A stretch of DNA of 53,388 nt from Hyphomonadaceae bacterium (GCA_009773395.1 WRPI01000009.1:1-53388); one strand, 5' to 3'; shown: positions 35,308 through 44,841, counted from the first letter of the stretch. Notes: generated from the sequence alone by a model not told the origin. Numbers and translations: made by a program.

Positions 35308-35823
35308 ATGGATAAAGCCGGAAAGGCCCAAATAGTTGAAGAACTAAAAGGGTTATTCGCCGAAAATAACGTTGTAGTGTTCGCGCACTATAGCGGATTA
35401 ACCGTTGCGGAATTGACGAGCCTTCGCATTGAACTTGCAAAAGTTGGTGCGGGTGTAAAGGTGGTTAAAAACCGCCTTGCAAGACTAGCAATGAAAGGTC
35501 ATGACGGCGAAGCCGCACATAGCCTTTTAGTTGGCCCAACAGCCATAGGATTTTCGATTGACCCAACAGCGGCACCGAAAACTATGACTGAATTCGCTAA
35601 GAAATTTGATAATTTTCAAGTAATTGGCGGCTTTATGGGTGCAACAGTGTTGAATGCCGATGGCGTTTCATCACTTGCTACATTGCCTTCTTTGGACGAG
35701 TTGCGTGGAAAAATCATTGGCATTATTCAAGCTCCGGCTTCGAAAATTGCCGCCGTGGTTCAAGCCCCTGCAGCCCAATTGGCCCGCGTGGTCAAGGCTT
35801 ATGCCGACAAAGAAGCCGCATAG
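35308..35823 (+). CDS. rplJ: 50S ribosomal protein L10
   Basis: A 171-residue L10, the base of the L12 stalk. It starts MDKAGKAQIVEELKGLFAENNVVV, contains VVKNRLARLA and the LVGPTAIGFS segment, and ends with the helix that carries L12 dimers (ASKIAAVVQAPAAQLARVVKAYAD). AAGGAG lies 7 bases before the ATG. L10 or the L10-L12 complex usually represses this message through the leader. rplL follows after 61 bases. Confidence 0.96.
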   Translation: MDKAGKAQIVEELKGLFAENNVVVFAHYSGLTVAELTSLRIELAKVGAGVKVVKNRLARLAMKGHDGEAAHSLLVGPTAIGFSIDPTAAPKTMTEFAKKFDNFQVIGGFMGATVLNADGVSSLATLPSLDELRGKIIGIIQAPASKIAAVVQAPAAQLARVVKAYADKEAA

Positions 35824-35884
35824 GGTTAAAGCCTAAGGCAAATCATTCGCAAATAAATCTATATCAATAACAGGAAATATTATC

Positions 35885-36262
35885 ATGGCTAATTTAGACA
35901 AACTAGTTGAAGACTTGTCAGCATTGACAGTAATTGAAGCAGCAGAACTTGCTAAGCTTTTGGAAGAAAAATGGGGCGTAACTGCTGCTGCACCTGTGGC
36001 TGTTGCTGCTGCTGGCGGCGCTGCTGCACCTGCGGCTGCGGTTGAAGAGCAAACTGAATTCACAGTTATGCTAACTGATTTCGGTGACAAGAAAATCGAA
36101 GTCATCAAAGAAGTCCGCGCAATTACTGGCCTTGGCTTGAAAGAAGCAAAAGACCTTGTAGAAGCTGCCCCTAAAGCAGTTAAAGAAGGCGTTTCAAAAG
36201 ACGAAGGCAATAAGTTGAAAGAACAACTAGAAAAAGCCGGCGCAAAAGTTGAATTGAAGTAA
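35885..36262 (+). CDS. rplL: 50S ribosomal protein L7/L12
   Basis: A 125-residue L7/L12. The N-terminal dimerisation domain ([20 protein letters not shown]) is joined by an Ala/Pro-rich hinge (residues about 40-55) to the globular factor-binding domain [20 protein letters not shown] ending AGAKVELK. It recruits EF-G and EF-Tu to the ribosome. In most bacteria rpoB follows within a few hundred bases; here about 4.4 kb of other genes intervene, and a terminator lies about 70 bases downstream. Confidence 0.97.
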   Translation: MANLDKLVEDLSALTVIEAAELAKLLEEKWGVTAAAPVAVAAAGGAAAPAAAVEEQTEFTVMLTDFGDKKIEVIKEVRAITGLGLKEAKDLVEAAPKAVKEGVSKDEGNKLKEQLEKAGAKVELK

Positions 36263-36278
36263 TTCACTAACTCCAACG

Positions 36279-36320
36279 CTGTCATCCCCGAAATTTGCAA
36301 CGCAAATTATCGGGGATCAG
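36279..36320. repeat. GTCATCCCCG-type palindromic repeat, copy 1
   Basis: CTGTCATCCCCGAAATTTGC followed by its near complement GCAAATTATCGGGGAT. It is part of a roughly 90-base block, continuing into the terminator at 36334-36368, that is repeated at 37994-38086. Confidence 0.8.
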
Positions 36321-36333
36321 GTTGAATAAAATA

Positions 36334-36368
36334 AACGCCGCACGGGGAAACCTGTGCGGCGTTTTTTT
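36334..36368 (+). terminator. Rho-independent terminator after rplL
   Basis: A 13-bp stem AACGCCGCACGGG / CCTGTGCGGCGTT with a GAAA tetraloop, followed by seven T. It separates the rplJL transcript from whatever lies downstream and faces the 3' end of the M48 peptidase gene. Confidence 0.93.
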
Positions 36369-36400
36369 ATCGACTTAAAAAGTCATCACAAAATAATGCC

Positions 36401-37867
36401 CTATCGCGCTGGCGCACCATAAGTCACTATCTTCAACTGCTCACCGGGCACTAGTGCACGGTCGGTCGCAATTGCGTTTAGCATCTTAAAACGATCAGCC
36501 TGAAAATCGGGATAGGCCATGCGCGAAGACAGGCTGGCGATGGTGTCTCCGTTGCGCACGGTTACAATTTCAAGTTGGCGTGGCCGCATTTGGGCGATTT
36601 CCTGATCACTCAGAATCCGCATCGACTGGGTCATGGGAAAAGTTGGGTTAAGTTGCCCAGCCGGGCCGACAATTGCGAAGTGATATCCTTTATTATTCAC
36701 ATTATAGGCCATAATTGCCACGTCCATGGCTTGCCCACTTCGGGTTTGCGCGCGGGCTAGCAAGGAAACGGCTGGCACTCCATTTACATTTGCGGCCTGT
36801 GGCGTTCCGACTTGAGCTGGGGTTTGGCCAAGTATGGCGCGTAATGCGGAATTAGCATAGGTGTCCAATCCACCATTTAGATTTTCCCCGCCCGTGAATT
36901 GCGCCCTGATGCTATTGGGCCCTTGGATTTGAACCGCTTGGGGGGAATTTGAAAGGGCATAACCAACTGGCACTTCAAAAGTTATTTTGATTGTCGGATG
37001 CGCGAATACTCGGCCATTTACAAATCCTTGTTCAGGGTCATCGCCAACCCGTAAACCGTTGATAGCATTGAAAAAAGGCCGCACAATTTCTGGCGGTGAG
37101 GAGCGCGTGCCGCCCGCCCGTGTGGCCGCAGTTGTTGTGCGCGATACGCGCTCGGCGGAAACTGGGTGGCTGCGCGCCCAGTTTGGAATTTGCCGCGCTT
37201 CGCGGTTGTTGACGCGCGCATCCAACGCTTCTTGCGCACCCAATGCAGCCATAATGTCGGATGCCGCGAACATATTATAGCCATTGGCTTGCAGGTGACG
37301 AACCCCAAAATCGTCGGATTGATGTTCTTGGTCACGCGAATAGCTTAAAGTATAGGCTTGTGCTAATTGCCCGGCTTGCTGCATCACATCTTGCGATTTT
37401 GTGGCGGCACCAAGCGCAATTGCACCAAGCGTTGACAAAGTGGAAGCGCGTTGACGGCGATAAGCGTGTTTGCCCTCAATATGGCCAATTTCGTGACCCA
37501 AAACCGCAGCTAATTCATCTTCCGAATTCATAATTGTTAATAGGCCGCGGGTTACATAAATATAACAACCGGGAACTGCAAACGCATTAACCACATCAGA
37601 GTTGATAACGGTAAATCGACATTTGCCAGCAAGATTGGCAGCGACTGCGGTTTTTTCGCCGATTCTCGAGACATATTCAGCCAATGGCCCTTCAATCGCG
37701 CCGCCAAATTGAGCCACAATTTGCGGATGTTGCCGCGCCGCCTTAGCCTGATCCGCCGGCTTCACCACTTGGGCATTGGCCGAAATCGGCAATAAAGCCA
37801 TCGCGGCCGCCGCAACTCCAGCAATAAGAAGCGCTTTATATCCATTGATATTATATGATTTAGGCAT
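36401..37867 (-). CDS. Periplasmic M48-family metalloprotease with C-terminal LysM-like segment
   Basis: A 488-residue zinc peptidase. A signal peptide ends near residue 32 (PISANAQ). The zinc motif HEIGH is at residues 125-129 and the third ligand glutamate is in SRDQEHQSDDFG (E181). The C-terminal part (about 440-485, VTVRNGDTIASLSSRMAYPD to VPGEQLKIV) resembles a LysM/murein-binding repeat. BepA/LoiP-like relatives degrade misfolded outer-membrane proteins in the periplasm. ATG 37867 is chosen because the signal peptide follows directly. The gene is on the opposite strand between rplL and rpoB and is bracketed by two copies of a repeat-plus-terminator block. Confidence 0.88.
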   Translation of the reverse strand: MPKSYNINGYKALLIAGVAAAAMALLPISANAQVVKPADQAKAARQHPQIVAQFGGAIEGPLAEYVSRIGEKTAVAANLAGKCRFTVINSDVVNAFAVPGCYIYVTRGLLTIMNSEDELAAVLGHEIGHIEGKHAYRRQRASTLSTLGAIALGAATKSQDVMQQAGQLAQAYTLSYSRDQEHQSDDFGVRHLQANGYNMFAASDIMAALGAQEALDARVNNREARQIPNWARSHPVSAERVSRTTTAATRAGGTRSSPPEIVRPFFNAINGLRVGDDPEQGFVNGRVFAHPTIKITFEVPVGYALSNSPQAVQIQGPNSIRAQFTGGENLNGGLDTYANSALRAILGQTPAQVGTPQAANVNGVPAVSLLARAQTRSGQAMDVAIMAYNVNNKGYHFAIVGPAGQLNPTFPMTQSMRILSDQEIAQMRPRQLEIVTVRNGDTIASLSSRMAYPDFQADRFKMLNAIATDRALVPGEQLKIVTYGAPAR

Positions 37868-37993
37868 GACTTTATCTCTTTTGTTGTAGATTTCGCCGAA
37901 ACTATCACAATTGAATGATAGGGCAAATGGCGATGTCATTTGCATTTGAAATAGGCGCAGAAGTTGAATCGAAATAGATTTACTATCGCTGGA

Positions 37994-38086
37994 CTGTCAT
38001 CCCCGAAATTTGCAACGCAAATTGTCGGGGATCTCGTTGAAATAAGGACCAAGCGCTGCATTGGGAAACCTATGCGGCGTTTTTTA
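37994..38086. repeat. Second copy of the repeat-plus-terminator block
   Basis: CTGTCATCCCCGAAATTTGC with GCAAATTGTCGGGGAT, then a degraded version of the rplL terminator (stem around GGGAAACC with GCGGCG and six T). It matches 36279-36369 along its whole length in the same orientation. The stem here has one bulge and one mismatch, so it is probably weaker. Confidence 0.82.
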
Positions 38087-38087
38087 A

Positions 38088-38142
38088 TCCTCCACTGCGA
38101 AGCGGGGGAGGGGGACCATGCGAAGCATGGTGGAGGGGGCAA
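38088..38142. repeat. Palindromic repeat with CCATGCGAAGCATGG hairpin
   Basis: CCTCCACTGCGAAGCGGGGG followed by GGACCATGCGAAGCATGGTG and GGAGGGGG. The inner CCATG-CGAA-CATGG is a perfect small hairpin, and CCTCCAC pairs with GTGGAGG. Similar CCTCCCCC/GGGGGAGG elements are common between genes in Caulobacterales (recalled, not searched). Confidence 0.6.
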
Positions 38143-38221
38143 GGCAACGCAATTCTGGCATTGCAAATTCAGCGCAATTTGATATGATTAAATCATACTC
38201 ATGGTTCGATAGGAGAAAATT

Positions 38222-38497
38222 ATGCGCACTACCCAAGCAATCAGCATAACACTCCCCCACGAAATGGCGCAAATGATAAAGTCAAAAGTGGCATCAGGCG
38301 AATATGCAAGCGAAAGCGAAGTAATTCGCGATGGCCTACGCACTCTTCAAGCCCGCGATAATGCGCTCGAAAAATGGCTTAAAGAAGAAGTGACGGCTGC
38401 ATATGATGAGGCAAAACAGCACCCTGAAAACTTGCTGACAAGCGGTGAATTGCGCGAGAGATTGAAAAAGAAACACAGTGCCTCATTCGGTGCTTGA
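38222..38497 (+). CDS. parD: ParD-type antitoxin
   Basis: A 91-residue ribbon-helix-helix antitoxin. The N-terminal TTQAISITLPHEMAQMIKSK forms the DNA-binding strand and helix, followed by ASGEYASESEVIRDGLRTLQ typical of ParD/CopG proteins, and the C terminus would wrap a ParE toxin. AGGAGAAAATT before the ATG is a strong ribosome site. Its TGA overlaps the ATG of the toxin frame by one base. The toxin frame is interrupted, so this antitoxin has no intact cognate toxin here. It probably still represses its own promoter. Confidence 0.88.
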   Translation: MRTTQAISITLPHEMAQMIKSKVASGEYASESEVIRDGLRTLQARDNALEKWLKEEVTAAYDEAKQHPENLLTSGELRERLKKKHSASFGA

Positions 38498-38790
38498 TGA
38501 AATTCAAAGTAACTTATTCACCAAAAGCTGAAAGTCACTAGAGTGGGCTTTTAGAATATATTCATGGAAAAGCTGGTGAAGTAATTGCCGCTGATTTTGT
38601 TGCATCTATAATTGATTATTGCGACAACTTCGAAACTTTTCCAGAACGAGGATTGAAGCGAGATGATTTAAGGCCAGGGTTGAGAATAATTGGCTTTCGA
38701 AAGCGGGTTTCAATTGCGTTTAGGGTTGAAGAATCTTCGGTAATAATTCTTGGAATACTTTATGGCGGCCAAGATTTGAAGCAGATATAG
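38497..38790 (+). pseudogene. parE: ParE/RelE-family toxin interrupted by an in-frame TAG
   Basis: Starting at the ATG that overlaps the parD stop, the frame reads MKFKVTYSPKAESH and then meets TAG at 38539-38541 (codon 15). The same frame then continues without shift through SGLLEYIHGKAGEVIAADFV and RPGLRIIGFRKRVSIAFRVE to GILYGGQDLKQI and a natural stop at 38788-38790. Read through, this is a complete 97-codon ParE toxin. There is no good restart downstream. So the toxin is inactivated by one nonsense change, unless the base is a sequencing error or the stop is suppressed. Confidence 0.85.
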
Positions 38791-38881
38791 AGGCTTGAGT
38801 GAGATTGGAGAGATTTTTGTGTTAGACGCTTTTGCTAGTTTTATGCAAGCAATGTACGATTGCTTTGAAAGGCAAGTTAAA

Positions 38882-39445
38882 ATGAAACTCAAGATTTTGC
38901 TATCAGTCATTTTTTCGGCGTTTCCATTACTTGTGAGCGCTCAAATGCTGCGAAACGAAAATCTTTCGTTTGAAATCCCGAGTGATTTTATTGAGGGTGC
39001 TAATCTATCTCGTGCTGGGTTAACGTTTTTTGAATACGTTCCAAGAACTGAAAGTGTCAGAAACTGGACTAAAATGTTGACTGTTCAAGTCCTTCATGGT
39101 TTCCCTGCGCGCGGAATGACTGGTGACAGATTCCAGAATCTATTCGCTGAGCAAATGCGGCAAAGCTGCCCAGGAAGCGAGTCAAGACAAATTGAAACTG
39201 GTGTGGTCAATTCGTATAATTTCCAACTTTGGCAAAATTACTGCCCCTTAAGTTCGTTAACTCGAAGGGCAGAGTTCTTCATCTCCAAAACTATCGATGG
39301 CGCGGATTCACTTTATATTATTCAATATACTTTCACATCGGCACCAAGTGAAGCAAAAATTAGCGAAGCGAAGGAGTATCTGCGCACAATCTTTGTTTGT
39401 GATACGCGAATAGCTTCGCGGCCTTGTAGTTTGGGCCGGCAATAG
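38882..39445 (+). CDS. Exported hypothetical protein
   Basis: A 187-residue protein with a clear signal peptide (MKLKILLSVIFSAFPLLVSA, cleavage before QML). The mature part begins LRNENLSFEIPSDFIEGANL and resembles small periplasmic proteins of unknown role. Cysteines occur in QSCPGSES, NYCPLSS, FVCDTR and SRPCSLG, giving four in the mature protein that could form disulfides. ATG 38882 follows AAGG; the frame is open further upstream but without signal-like sequence. It sits between the broken parDE pair and the Phd/PemK-like pair. I cannot assign a function. Confidence 0.62.
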   Translation: MKLKILLSVIFSAFPLLVSAQMLRNENLSFEIPSDFIEGANLSRAGLTFFEYVPRTESVRNWTKMLTVQVLHGFPARGMTGDRFQNLFAEQMRQSCPGSESRQIETGVVNSYNFQLWQNYCPLSSLTRRAEFFISKTIDGADSLYIIQYTFTSAPSEAKISEAKEYLRTIFVCDTRIASRPCSLGRQ

Positions 39446-39608
39446 CAGCCCCACCTCGCTATCGCGCGATTCGTTATGTATTGTGTTTTTGGGGTTCCTT
39501 TTAGACGTATGGGGATGCCCAGTGCGAAACGGCTAGCTATGGCTCTTTGTTGACAAATTCCACAATTTGTGTATTTTAGCGAAATTACGGAATAACGGAG
39601 CAATTAAA

Positions 39609-39872
39609 ATGCAAACTGCAACGGCAAGTGATTTTTCTAAGAAGTTTGGTCAATATCGGGAAATTGTTCAGCGTGAACCAATTGCGGTTACAAGCCATGA
39701 CCGCGTGTCTGGTTATTTCATTTCGGCAATTGAGTATGAAGAGTTTAGTCGTCTTAAGTCTATGATGCCCAAAGCCTATGCCGTTGAGGAGCTGGACGAT
39801 GACACATTGAACGCAATTATGGCAAGCGAAATGGATGCGAGGCATGACCATCTAAATAAACTAATGGAATAA
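39609..39872 (+). CDS. Phd/YefM-like antitoxin
   Basis: An 87-residue protein starting MQTATASDFSKKFGQYREIV with EPIAVTSHDRVSGYFISAIE, the typical N-terminal domain of Phd/YefM antitoxins. CGGAG 8 bases before ATG 39609 supports the start. The acidic C-terminal half (EELDDDTLNAIMASEMDARH) would neutralise the toxin encoded just downstream. The two genes are separated by a few bases, so they form one operon and are likely autorepressed. Confidence 0.82.
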   Translation: MQTATASDFSKKFGQYREIVQREPIAVTSHDRVSGYFISAIEYEEFSRLKSMMPKAYAVEELDDDTLNAIMASEMDARHDHLNKLME

Positions 39873-39881
39873 TAATTGTCC

Positions 39882-40313
39882 ATGCCACTGCCCAATCCAG
39901 AACCTGGCCTTGTAATTTCTTATTCGTATTTGTGGCGTAATCAACATGAAAACGGCAACGCTGAAGGGCGAAAAAATCGCCCATGCGTTATAATATTGGC
40001 TGTGGAAAATAAAGATGGCGAAACTAAAGTAACAGTTGCACCGATTACTAGTTCTGCGCTTAAAAACGCAGATAATGGTGTTGAGGTGCCTTTAGAGGTT
40101 AAGAGGCACTTGGGACTGGATTCCGGGAAATCATGGATAATTATAACGGAAGTTAATCAATTTGTTTGGCCAGGTTATGATATTAGACCAATTAAAGCCA
40201 ACAATGACAAGTTTGACTATGGATTTATTCCTTCAAAGCTATTTCGAAAAGTTAAAGCTAGTCTTTTTGAGGTTGCAAAAATGCGAAAACTGAAAATAGT
40301 GCCGCGTGACTGA
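39882..40313 (+). CDS. PemK/MazF-like toxin
   Basis: A 143-residue protein with PEPGLVISYSYLWRNQHENG, GRKNRPCVIILAVE and TVAPITSSAL. These segments match a PemK-like toxin group of alphaproteobacteria whose fold is that of MazF RNA endonucleases. SWIIITEVNQFVWPGYDIRP is the other well-conserved block. It follows the Phd-like antitoxin by 9 bases. The ATG at 39882 and a TTG at 39876 are both possible starts. Unlike the parE frame nearby it is uninterrupted, so this pair looks functional. RNA cleavage is inferred from the fold. Confidence 0.75.
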   Translation: MPLPNPEPGLVISYSYLWRNQHENGNAEGRKNRPCVIILAVENKDGETKVTVAPITSSALKNADNGVEVPLEVKRHLGLDSGKSWIIITEVNQFVWPGYDIRPIKANNDKFDYGFIPSKLFRKVKASLFEVAKMRKLKIVPRD

Positions 40314-40499
40314 ATTTTTCAGAAAACTTCACACAACCCCCTTCACATTCCCCCCAAACTCATCTATGGACGCGCATGTCTGACTGATTCATGATGTTTT
40401 GGGGCCTATGTTTTTGCATAGGTCTTTATTGCGTTCAAGGTTTACAGTGGTCAAGATTGGGTTCAGTCGCCCGGAATTGCCACAAATTTATCCAATATT

Positions 40500-40666
40500 A
40501 TTAGGTCACAGACTCATTAAAATGTGCGAAAATCCACTAAAATGACTTCATATTGAGCGCAAATCTTACTCAAAGAGGGGATAAACCCTCTTTTCGTAAT
40601 CTTTACGCCCACTATTTTGCCATTTTATCGGCTTTTTCACCCATTTTAATGAGTCTGTGACCTAGA
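40500..40666. mobile_element. MITE-like element with 23-bp terminal inverted repeats
   Basis: The left end (40502-40524, TAGGTCACAGACTCATTAAA then ATG) and the right end (40642-40664) are perfect inverted repeats over 23 bp. The outermost bases are TA at each end, as expected for a TA target duplication (IS630/Tc1-mariner type). The 117-base interior has no gene, so it cannot move itself. Confidence 0.82.
40572..40594 (+). terminator. Terminator-like hairpin inside the MITE-like element
   Basis: AAAGAGGG (40572-40579) and CCCTCTTT (40586-40593) form a perfect 8-bp stem with loop GATAAA and a T-rich 3' side. It points towards rpoB, 124 bases upstream of its start, and could stop read-through from the toxin-antitoxin genes. 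On the reverse strand the same hairpin also ends in T residues. Confidence 0.6.
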
Positions 40667-40716
40667 CCATTATCCCCGATTGCCGATTAAATTCGGCCAA
40701 AAATAAGGAAAACAGG

Positions 40717-43700
40717 ATGACCTTGTCGTTCACTGGCAAAAAGCGCATTCGTAAGTCATTTGGCAAAATTCATGAAACTGTGACAATGCCGAACCTAATC
40801 GAGGTTCAAAAATCTTCATATGACCAATTCTTGCAACGCTATTGCGAAGCCAATAGCCGCAAAGACGAGGGGATAGAGGCGGTTTTCCGTTCGGTTTTCC
40901 CAATTAAAGACGCGCAAAACCGTGCGACTTTGGAATATGTTTCATACGAATTTGAAAAACCAAAATTCGACGTTGATGAGTGTATTCGCCGCGATTTGAC
41001 TTATGCTGCACCGCTTAAAGTGAAGTTGCGCTTGGTCACGTTTGAAGTGGATCCTGATGGCGGTGAACAAACTGTTCACCTTGTTAAGGACATCAAAGAG
41101 CAAGACGTTTATATGGGCGAAATCCCATTGATGACGGACAAAGGCACCTTTGTTGTCAATGGCACCGAGCGGGTTATTGTTTCGCAAATGCACAGAAGCC
41201 CTGGCGTATTTTTTGACCATGATAAAGGCAAAACTCATTCGTCTGGTAAATTGCTTTTTGCTGCCCGTGTAATCCCATATCGCGGTTCATGGTTGGACTT
41301 TGAGTTTGATGCCAAGGACGTAATAAACGTTCGTATCGACCGCAAGCGCAAATTGCCAAGCACGTCTTTGTTATTGGCTTTGGGCATGGATCCTGAAGAA
41401 ATTCTTTCAACTTTCTACAAAAATCTACCTTATCGCAAGGTCGAAAATGGCTGGGCCAAGCCGTTTGACCCGATGCAATGGCGCGGCGAAAAACCTGCGC
41501 ATGATTTAGTTGATGCTGCCACCGGCAAAGTCGTTGCCGAAGCGCAAAAGAAACTAACTGCGCGCGCAGCCAAGAAAATTGCCGACGAGGGCGTCACTGA
41601 ATTATTGGTAAGTGATGATGATTTAATTGGCCGTTTTGCGGCGTTTGATCATGTGAACCCTGAAACTGGTGAAATTTTTGCCGAAGCTGGCGATGAGCTT
41701 AGCCAAGTTGCATTGGTCGATATGAAAAATGCTGGCCTTGATGAAGTAACTGTATTGGCAATTGATGGCCAAAATGTCGGCCCATGGATAAGAAACACGC
41801 TTGCAGTTGATAAAAATGACAGTCGCGAAGGCGCTTTAACCGATATTTACCGCGTCATGCGCCCCGGTGAACCGCCAACCCAAGACACTGCCGAAGCAAT
41901 GTTCAATTCATTGTTCTTCGTTAAAGACCGTTATGATTTGTCCAATGTTGGCCGCGTGAAAATGAATTCGCGTTTAAACCTTGATTGTGATGACGAAATG
42001 CGAGTACTTCGCAAAGAGGACATCGTCGAAATTGTGCGAGTTTTGCACGATTTGCGCGATGGCAAAGGCGAAATTGACGATATTGACAATTTGGGCAATC
42101 GCCGCGTTCGTTCAGTCGGCGAATTGATGGAAAATCAATATCGCCTTGGCCTTTTGCGCATGGAGCGGACAATCAAAGAGCGTATGAGCTCGATTGAAAT
42201 TTATACCGTCATGCCAAATGATTTGATAAACTCAAAACCAGTAACTGCTTCGGTTCGTGAGTTTTTCGGCTCATCACAGCTTTCACAATTTATGGACCAA
42301 ACCAATCCGCTTTCGGAAATCACCCACAAACGTCGTTTATCGGCGCTTGGCCCTGGTGGTTTAACCCGTGAACGCGCAGGTTTTGAAGTGCGCGACGTGC
42401 ATCCAACCCATTATGGCCGCATTTGCCCAATTGAAACGCCAGAAGGCCCGAATATTGGTCTTATCAATTCATTGGCAACTTTCGCCCGCGTGAATAAATA
42501 TGGCTTTATTGAAAGCCCATATCGCAAAGTCGTGGATGGCAAATTGCAAGAAGATGTGACCTATCTTTCGGCAATGGACGAAGCCAAATTCACAATCGCC
42601 CAAGCGAACTCAGCGGTATCAACCGATGGCAATCTAACTGCTGATTTGGTTGAAGCCAGAGCGCATGGCGATGCCTTGATGGCGCAACGTGGCGACATCC
42701 AATATATGGACGTTTCGCCAAAACAAGTAGTTTCGGTGGCTGCGGCGCTTATTCCATTCTTGGAAAATGATGACGCTAACCGCGCTTTGATGGGTTCAAA
42801 CATGCAACGCCAAGCCGTGCCTTTGGTTAAAGCCGAAGCGCCATTGGTTGGAACTGGCATGGAATCTGTGGTGGCGCGCGATTCAGGGGCAACAATTGTT
42901 GCAAGGCGAACTGGGATTGTTGAACAAATTGACGGCACACGGATTGTGGTTCGTGCTACCGAAGAAGCAGATCCAAGCCGTCCGGGTGTTGATATTTATC
43001 GTTTGATGAAATTCCAACGTTCGAACCAAAATACTTGTATCAACCAACGCCCATTGGTGCGGGTTGGCGACAATGTGAAAATTGGCGACATCATCGCCGA
43101 TGGCCCATCAACCGATTTGGGTGAATTGGCGCTTGGTCGTAACGTCTTAGTGGCGTTTATGCCTTGGAATGGCTATAATTTCGAGGATTCAATTCTGATT
43201 TCCGAACGTATTGTTCGTGATGACGTATTTACTTCGATCCATTTGGAAGAATTTGAAGTCGCGGCTCGTGACACTAAATTAGGCCCCGAAGAAATCACTC
43301 GCGATATTCCAAATGTCGGCGAAGAAGCACTTCGCAACCTTGATGAAGCTGGGATTGTTGCAATTGGCGCCGAAGTTAATCCGGGTGATATTTTGGTTGG
43401 TAAAGTGACGCCAAAAGGCGAAACTCCAATGACGCCAGAAGAAAAATTGCTTCGTGCGATTTTTGGTGAAAAAGCTTCCGATGTGCGGGATACTTCAATG
43501 AAAGTTCCACCGGGCGTATCGGGCACAGTTGTTGAAGTGCGGGTCTTTAATCGCCACGGCGTTGAAAAAGATCAAAGAGCCAAACAAATTGAGCGTGAAG
43601 AAATTGAACATCTCGCAAAAGACCGCGACGATGAATTGGCAATTTTGGAGCGCAATATTTATGGTCGTGTCCGTGAATTATTGACTGGCAAAGAAGCAGC

Positions 43701-44841
43701 ATCGGGGCCAAAAGGTTTTGATGGCGGCACAATTTCTGCTGAAGTTTTGAGCCAATTTTCAAAAGGCCAATGGTGGCAATTCGCGCTTACCGATGAAGCC
43801 ATGATGGCAGAAATCGAAGCAATTAAATCGCAATATGAGTTTGCCAAACGCGAACTTGACTCGCGCTTTGAGGACAAAGTCGAAAAGCAAAAGCAAGGCG
43901 ATGATTTGCTCCCCGGTGTGATGAAAGTTGTCAAAGTATTTGTTGCGGTGAAGCGCAAACTTCAACCCGGCGATAAAATGGCAGGTCGTCACGGCAATAA
44001 GGGGGTTATCTCTCGGATTTCGCCAATCGAAGACATGCCATTCCTTGAAGACGGCACATATGTCGATATTGTTCTAAATCCATTGGGCGTGCCTTCGCGT
44101 ATGAACGTAGGTCAAATTTTGGAAACTCACCTTGGTTGGGCTTGTGCTGGCCTTGGTAAGCAAATCGGTGATGCGCTTGAAGCGTTTGAACGTGCTGGCC
44201 AAAAAGATCGTTATGTCGCCAAATTGCGTGAAATTTATGGTGACGACCAAGAATTGCCAGAAAGCGATGAAGATTTGAAAATATTAGGTTCAAACCTTCG
44301 CCGTGGGGTGCCAATCGCAACGCCTGTGTTTGATGGTGCCAAAGAAAGCGATATTCGTGATGCACTTGCAAAATGCGGCTATAATGAAACTGGGCAATCC
44401 ACGCTTTATGATGGCAGAACTGGTGAAGCATTCAGCCGCGAAGTAACGGTCGGCTATATTTACATGCTGAAATTGCATCACTTGGTTGATGACAAAATCC
44501 ACGCACGTTCAATTGGCCCTTATTCATTGGTCACACAACAACCATTGGGCGGCAAGGCGCAATTTGGCGGTCAAAGATTTGGTGAGATGGAAGTCTGGGC
44601 GCTTGAAGCCTATGGCGCAGCTTATACGTTGCAAGAAATGCTCACCGTTAAATCCGATGACGTTGCGGGCCGCACCAAAGTATATGAAGCCATCGCCCGC
44701 GGTGATGATAGGTTCGATGCAGGTATTCCAGAAAGCTTCAATGTTCTTATCAAAGAAATGCGTTCTTTGGGTCTGAATGTTGAACTGGTCGAAGCGCCAT
44801 TAGATGCACTAAGCGAAGAAGAGCTTGGTGTAGGAATATAG
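40717..44841 (+). CDS. rpoB: RNA polymerase subunit beta
   Basis: A 1374-residue beta subunit, the catalytic partner of RpoC. The N-terminal [20 protein letters not shown], the rifampicin pocket [20 protein letters not shown] with [10 protein letters not shown], and the C-terminal [15 protein letters not shown]-like segment ([20 protein letters not shown]) are all present. At the classic resistance positions the wild-type D, H and S residues are retained. The length is usual for alphaproteobacteria. AAGGAA precedes the ATG. It is followed by rpoC after 129 bases. It is separated from rplL by an accessory region, unlike the usual L10 operon. Confidence 0.98.
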   Translation: MTLSFTGKKRIRKSFGKIHETVTMPNLIEVQKSSYDQFLQRYCEANSRKDEGIEAVFRSVFPIKDAQNRATLEYVSYEFEKPKFDVDECIRRDLTYAAPLKVKLRLVTFEVDPDGGEQTVHLVKDIKEQDVYMGEIPLMTDKGTFVVNGTERVIVSQMHRSPGVFFDHDKGKTHSSGKLLFAARVIPYRGSWLDFEFDAKDVINVRIDRKRKLPSTSLLLALGMDPEEILSTFYKNLPYRKVENGWAKPFDPMQWRGEKPAHDLVDAATGKVVAEAQKKLTARAAKKIADEGVTELLVSDDDLIGRFAAFDHVNPETGEIFAEAGDELSQVALVDMKNAGLDEVTVLAIDGQNVGPWIRNTLAVDKNDSREGALTDIYRVMRPGEPPTQDTAEAMFNSLFFVKDRYDLSNVGRVKMNSRLNLDCDDEMRVLRKEDIVEIVRVLHDLRDGKGEIDDIDNLGNRRVRSVGELMENQYRLGLLRMERTIKERMSSIEIYTVMPNDLINSKPVTASVREFFGSSQLSQFMDQTNPLSEITHKRRLSALGPGGLTRERAGFEVRDVHPTHYGRICPIETPEGPNIGLINSLATFARVNKYGFIESPYRKVVDGKLQEDVTYLSAMDEAKFTIAQANSAVSTDGNLTADLVEARAHGDALMAQRGDIQYMDVSPKQVVSVAAALIPFLENDDANRALMGSNMQRQAVPLVKAEAPLVGTGMESVVARDSGATIVARRTGIVEQIDGTRIVVRATEEADPSRPGVDIYRLMKFQRSNQNTCINQRPLVRVGDNVKIGDIIADGPSTDLGELALGRNVLVAFMPWNGYNFEDSILISERIVRDDVFTSIHLEEFEVAARDTKLGPEEITRDIPNVGEEALRNLDEAGIVAIGAEVNPGDILVGKVTPKGETPMTPEEKLLRAIFGEKASDVRDTSMKVPPGVSGTVVEVRVFNRHGVEKDQRAKQIEREEIEHLAKDRDDELAILERNIYGRVRELLTGKEAASGPKGFDGGTISAEVLSQFSKGQWWQFALTDEAMMAEIEAIKSQYEFAKRELDSRFEDKVEKQKQGDDLLPGVMKVVKVFVAVKRKLQPGDKMAGRHGNKGVISRISPIEDMPFLEDGTYVDIVLNPLGVPSRMNVGQILETHLGWACAGLGKQIGDALEAFERAGQKDRYVAKLREIYGDDQELPESDEDLKILGSNLRRGVPIATPVFDGAKESDIRDALAKCGYNETGQSTLYDGRTGEAFSREVTVGYIYMLKLHHLVDDKIHARSIGPYSLVTQQPLGGKAQFGGQRFGEMEVWALEAYGAAYTLQEMLTVKSDDVAGRTKVYEAIARGDDRFDAGIPESFNVLIKEMRSLGLNVELVEAPLDALSEEELGVGI

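Larger units (their letters stand above)
40314..40716. other. rpoB upstream region occupied by a MITE-like element
   Basis: This 403-base spacer holds the MITE-like element described separately at 40500-40666, leaving about 190 bases before it and 50 bases after it. The rpoB ribosome site AAGGAA is at 40705-40710. I cannot place the rpoB promoter; it could lie before, inside or after the element. Confidence 0.5.

Noticed and set aside
38497-38790. Frameshift as the cause of the broken parE
   Set aside because: The frame before and after the TAG is the same, so the lesion is a nonsense codon, not an insertion or deletion.
42241-42360. Rifampicin-resistance changes in rpoB
   Set aside because: The residues at the classic resistance positions are wild type.
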